Shown here in pieces: positions 44,781 to 44,965 of a DNA stretch of 44,965 nucleotides (positions are counted from its first letter, which is position 1; each line of letters begins with the position of its first letter). This DNA comes from Gammaproteobacteria bacterium (GTDB lineage Bacteria > Pseudomonadota > Gammaproteobacteria > SZUA-229). The stretch covers positions 1 through 44,965 of the forward strand of contig JAOUKT010000019.1 in NCBI GenBank assembly GCA_029882395.1. Reading direction: 5' to 3'. The notes beneath the pieces were generated by a model that was not told the origin of the DNA, did not search any database, and saw only the letters and a program-made list of their open reading frames with translations. The position numbers and the translations under genes are program-made.

Positions 44781-44965
44781 TCAATACTTAAAAAAGCCCT
44801 CAGTCGGGACCATAATTTCTGCGGAACATTTTTGGCTTTCAGGCACAGAGCCTACATTTTTCGCTTTGCCCTTAGCGCTGTCACACTCAGCACAAAGCTC
44901 AGCATTTTGACATTGCCAACTGTCGAAGACTCGATACCAAAACCAGACGACATAATGCTCATGTT
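44781..44965 (-). CDS. possible C-terminal part of a cysteine-rich protein (runs off right edge)
   Basis: The minus-strand frame ending at TGA (44781-44783) is open for 60 codons to the window edge. It begins (at the edge) HEHYVVWFWYRVF, has three cysteines within ten residues (QCQNAELCAEC), a KGKAKN linker, and ends in MVPTEGFFKY. Codon use is not strongly biased, so it may be chance, but the aromatic-rich segment and the Cys spacing look protein-like. I do not recognise the family. Confidence 0.35.
   Translation of the reverse strand, partial: HEHYVVWFWYRVFDSWQCQNAELCAECDSAKGKAKNVGSVPESQKCSAEIMVPTEGFFKY

Overview
The window looks like chromosomal DNA of a gammaproteobacterium. The gene orders ypjD/corC-like/radA, xseB-ispA-dxs, dapA-bamC and gcvR-bcp, the SrmB-type helicase and the bacterial-type proS are all typical of that class. 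A DsrE-family sulfurtransferase-like protein, a TtrS/TtrR-like (tetrathionate/thiosulfate-type) two-component system and a cytochrome c peroxidase-like protein suggest, but do not prove, a sulfur- or redox-active free-living bacterium. I see no tRNA, rRNA, insertion sequence, prophage or CRISPR array.

Layout. 1-2922 (minus): 5' part of an SrmB-like helicase, a DNAJ-related co-chaperone, two small paralogous proteins of unknown function, and a class II cAMP phosphodiesterase-like enzyme. 3081-11053 (plus): a housekeeping block with the YpjD-like and CNNM/CorC-like membrane proteins, RadA, exonuclease VII small subunit, isoprenoid synthesis (ispA, dxs) and the queD-folE2 pair that makes the 7-deazaguanine precursor. 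11054-11405 is non-coding and holds two heptanucleotide tandem repeats and a terminator. 11406-14731 is the most unusual locus: a porin and a secreted DsrE-like protein diverge from an ECF sigma factor and its anti-sigma factor. The anti-sigma factor carries a periplasmic domain that resembles the secreted DsrE protein. The dsrE and sigma genes are preceded by the same bipartite promoter element (GGAATATT, 13 bases, TCATCT), in divergent orientation.

14878-21521 holds a very short BamC-like lipoprotein, dapA, a DUF302 protein, an Sfp-type phosphopantetheinyl transferase, the TtrS/TtrR-like pair, gcvR and a bacterioferritin-comigratory peroxiredoxin. 21598-27249 (minus) is a compact four-gene signalling operon: small protein, HDOD protein, hybrid histidine kinase, and CHASE2 Ser/Thr kinase. 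27381-34244 (minus) carries an AI-2E family permease, a small unknown protein, a LysR regulator and an RND efflux pump with its adaptor. 34427-37629 (plus) carries a DUF4124 protein, a homologue of eukaryotic MIF, proS and a lytic transglycosylase. 37705-44201 (minus) carries a small outer-membrane-like protein, a PAS histidine kinase paired with a periplasmic solute-binding protein, and a large beta-propeller/di-heme cytochrome. The last 760 bases are mostly non-coding, with a possible cysteine-rich partial gene running off the right edge.

The best candidate for a little-described system is the sigma/anti-sigma/DsrE/porin module. A periplasmic DsrE-like sensor fused to an anti-sigma factor appears to control both its own operon and a stand-alone DsrE paralogue with a porin.
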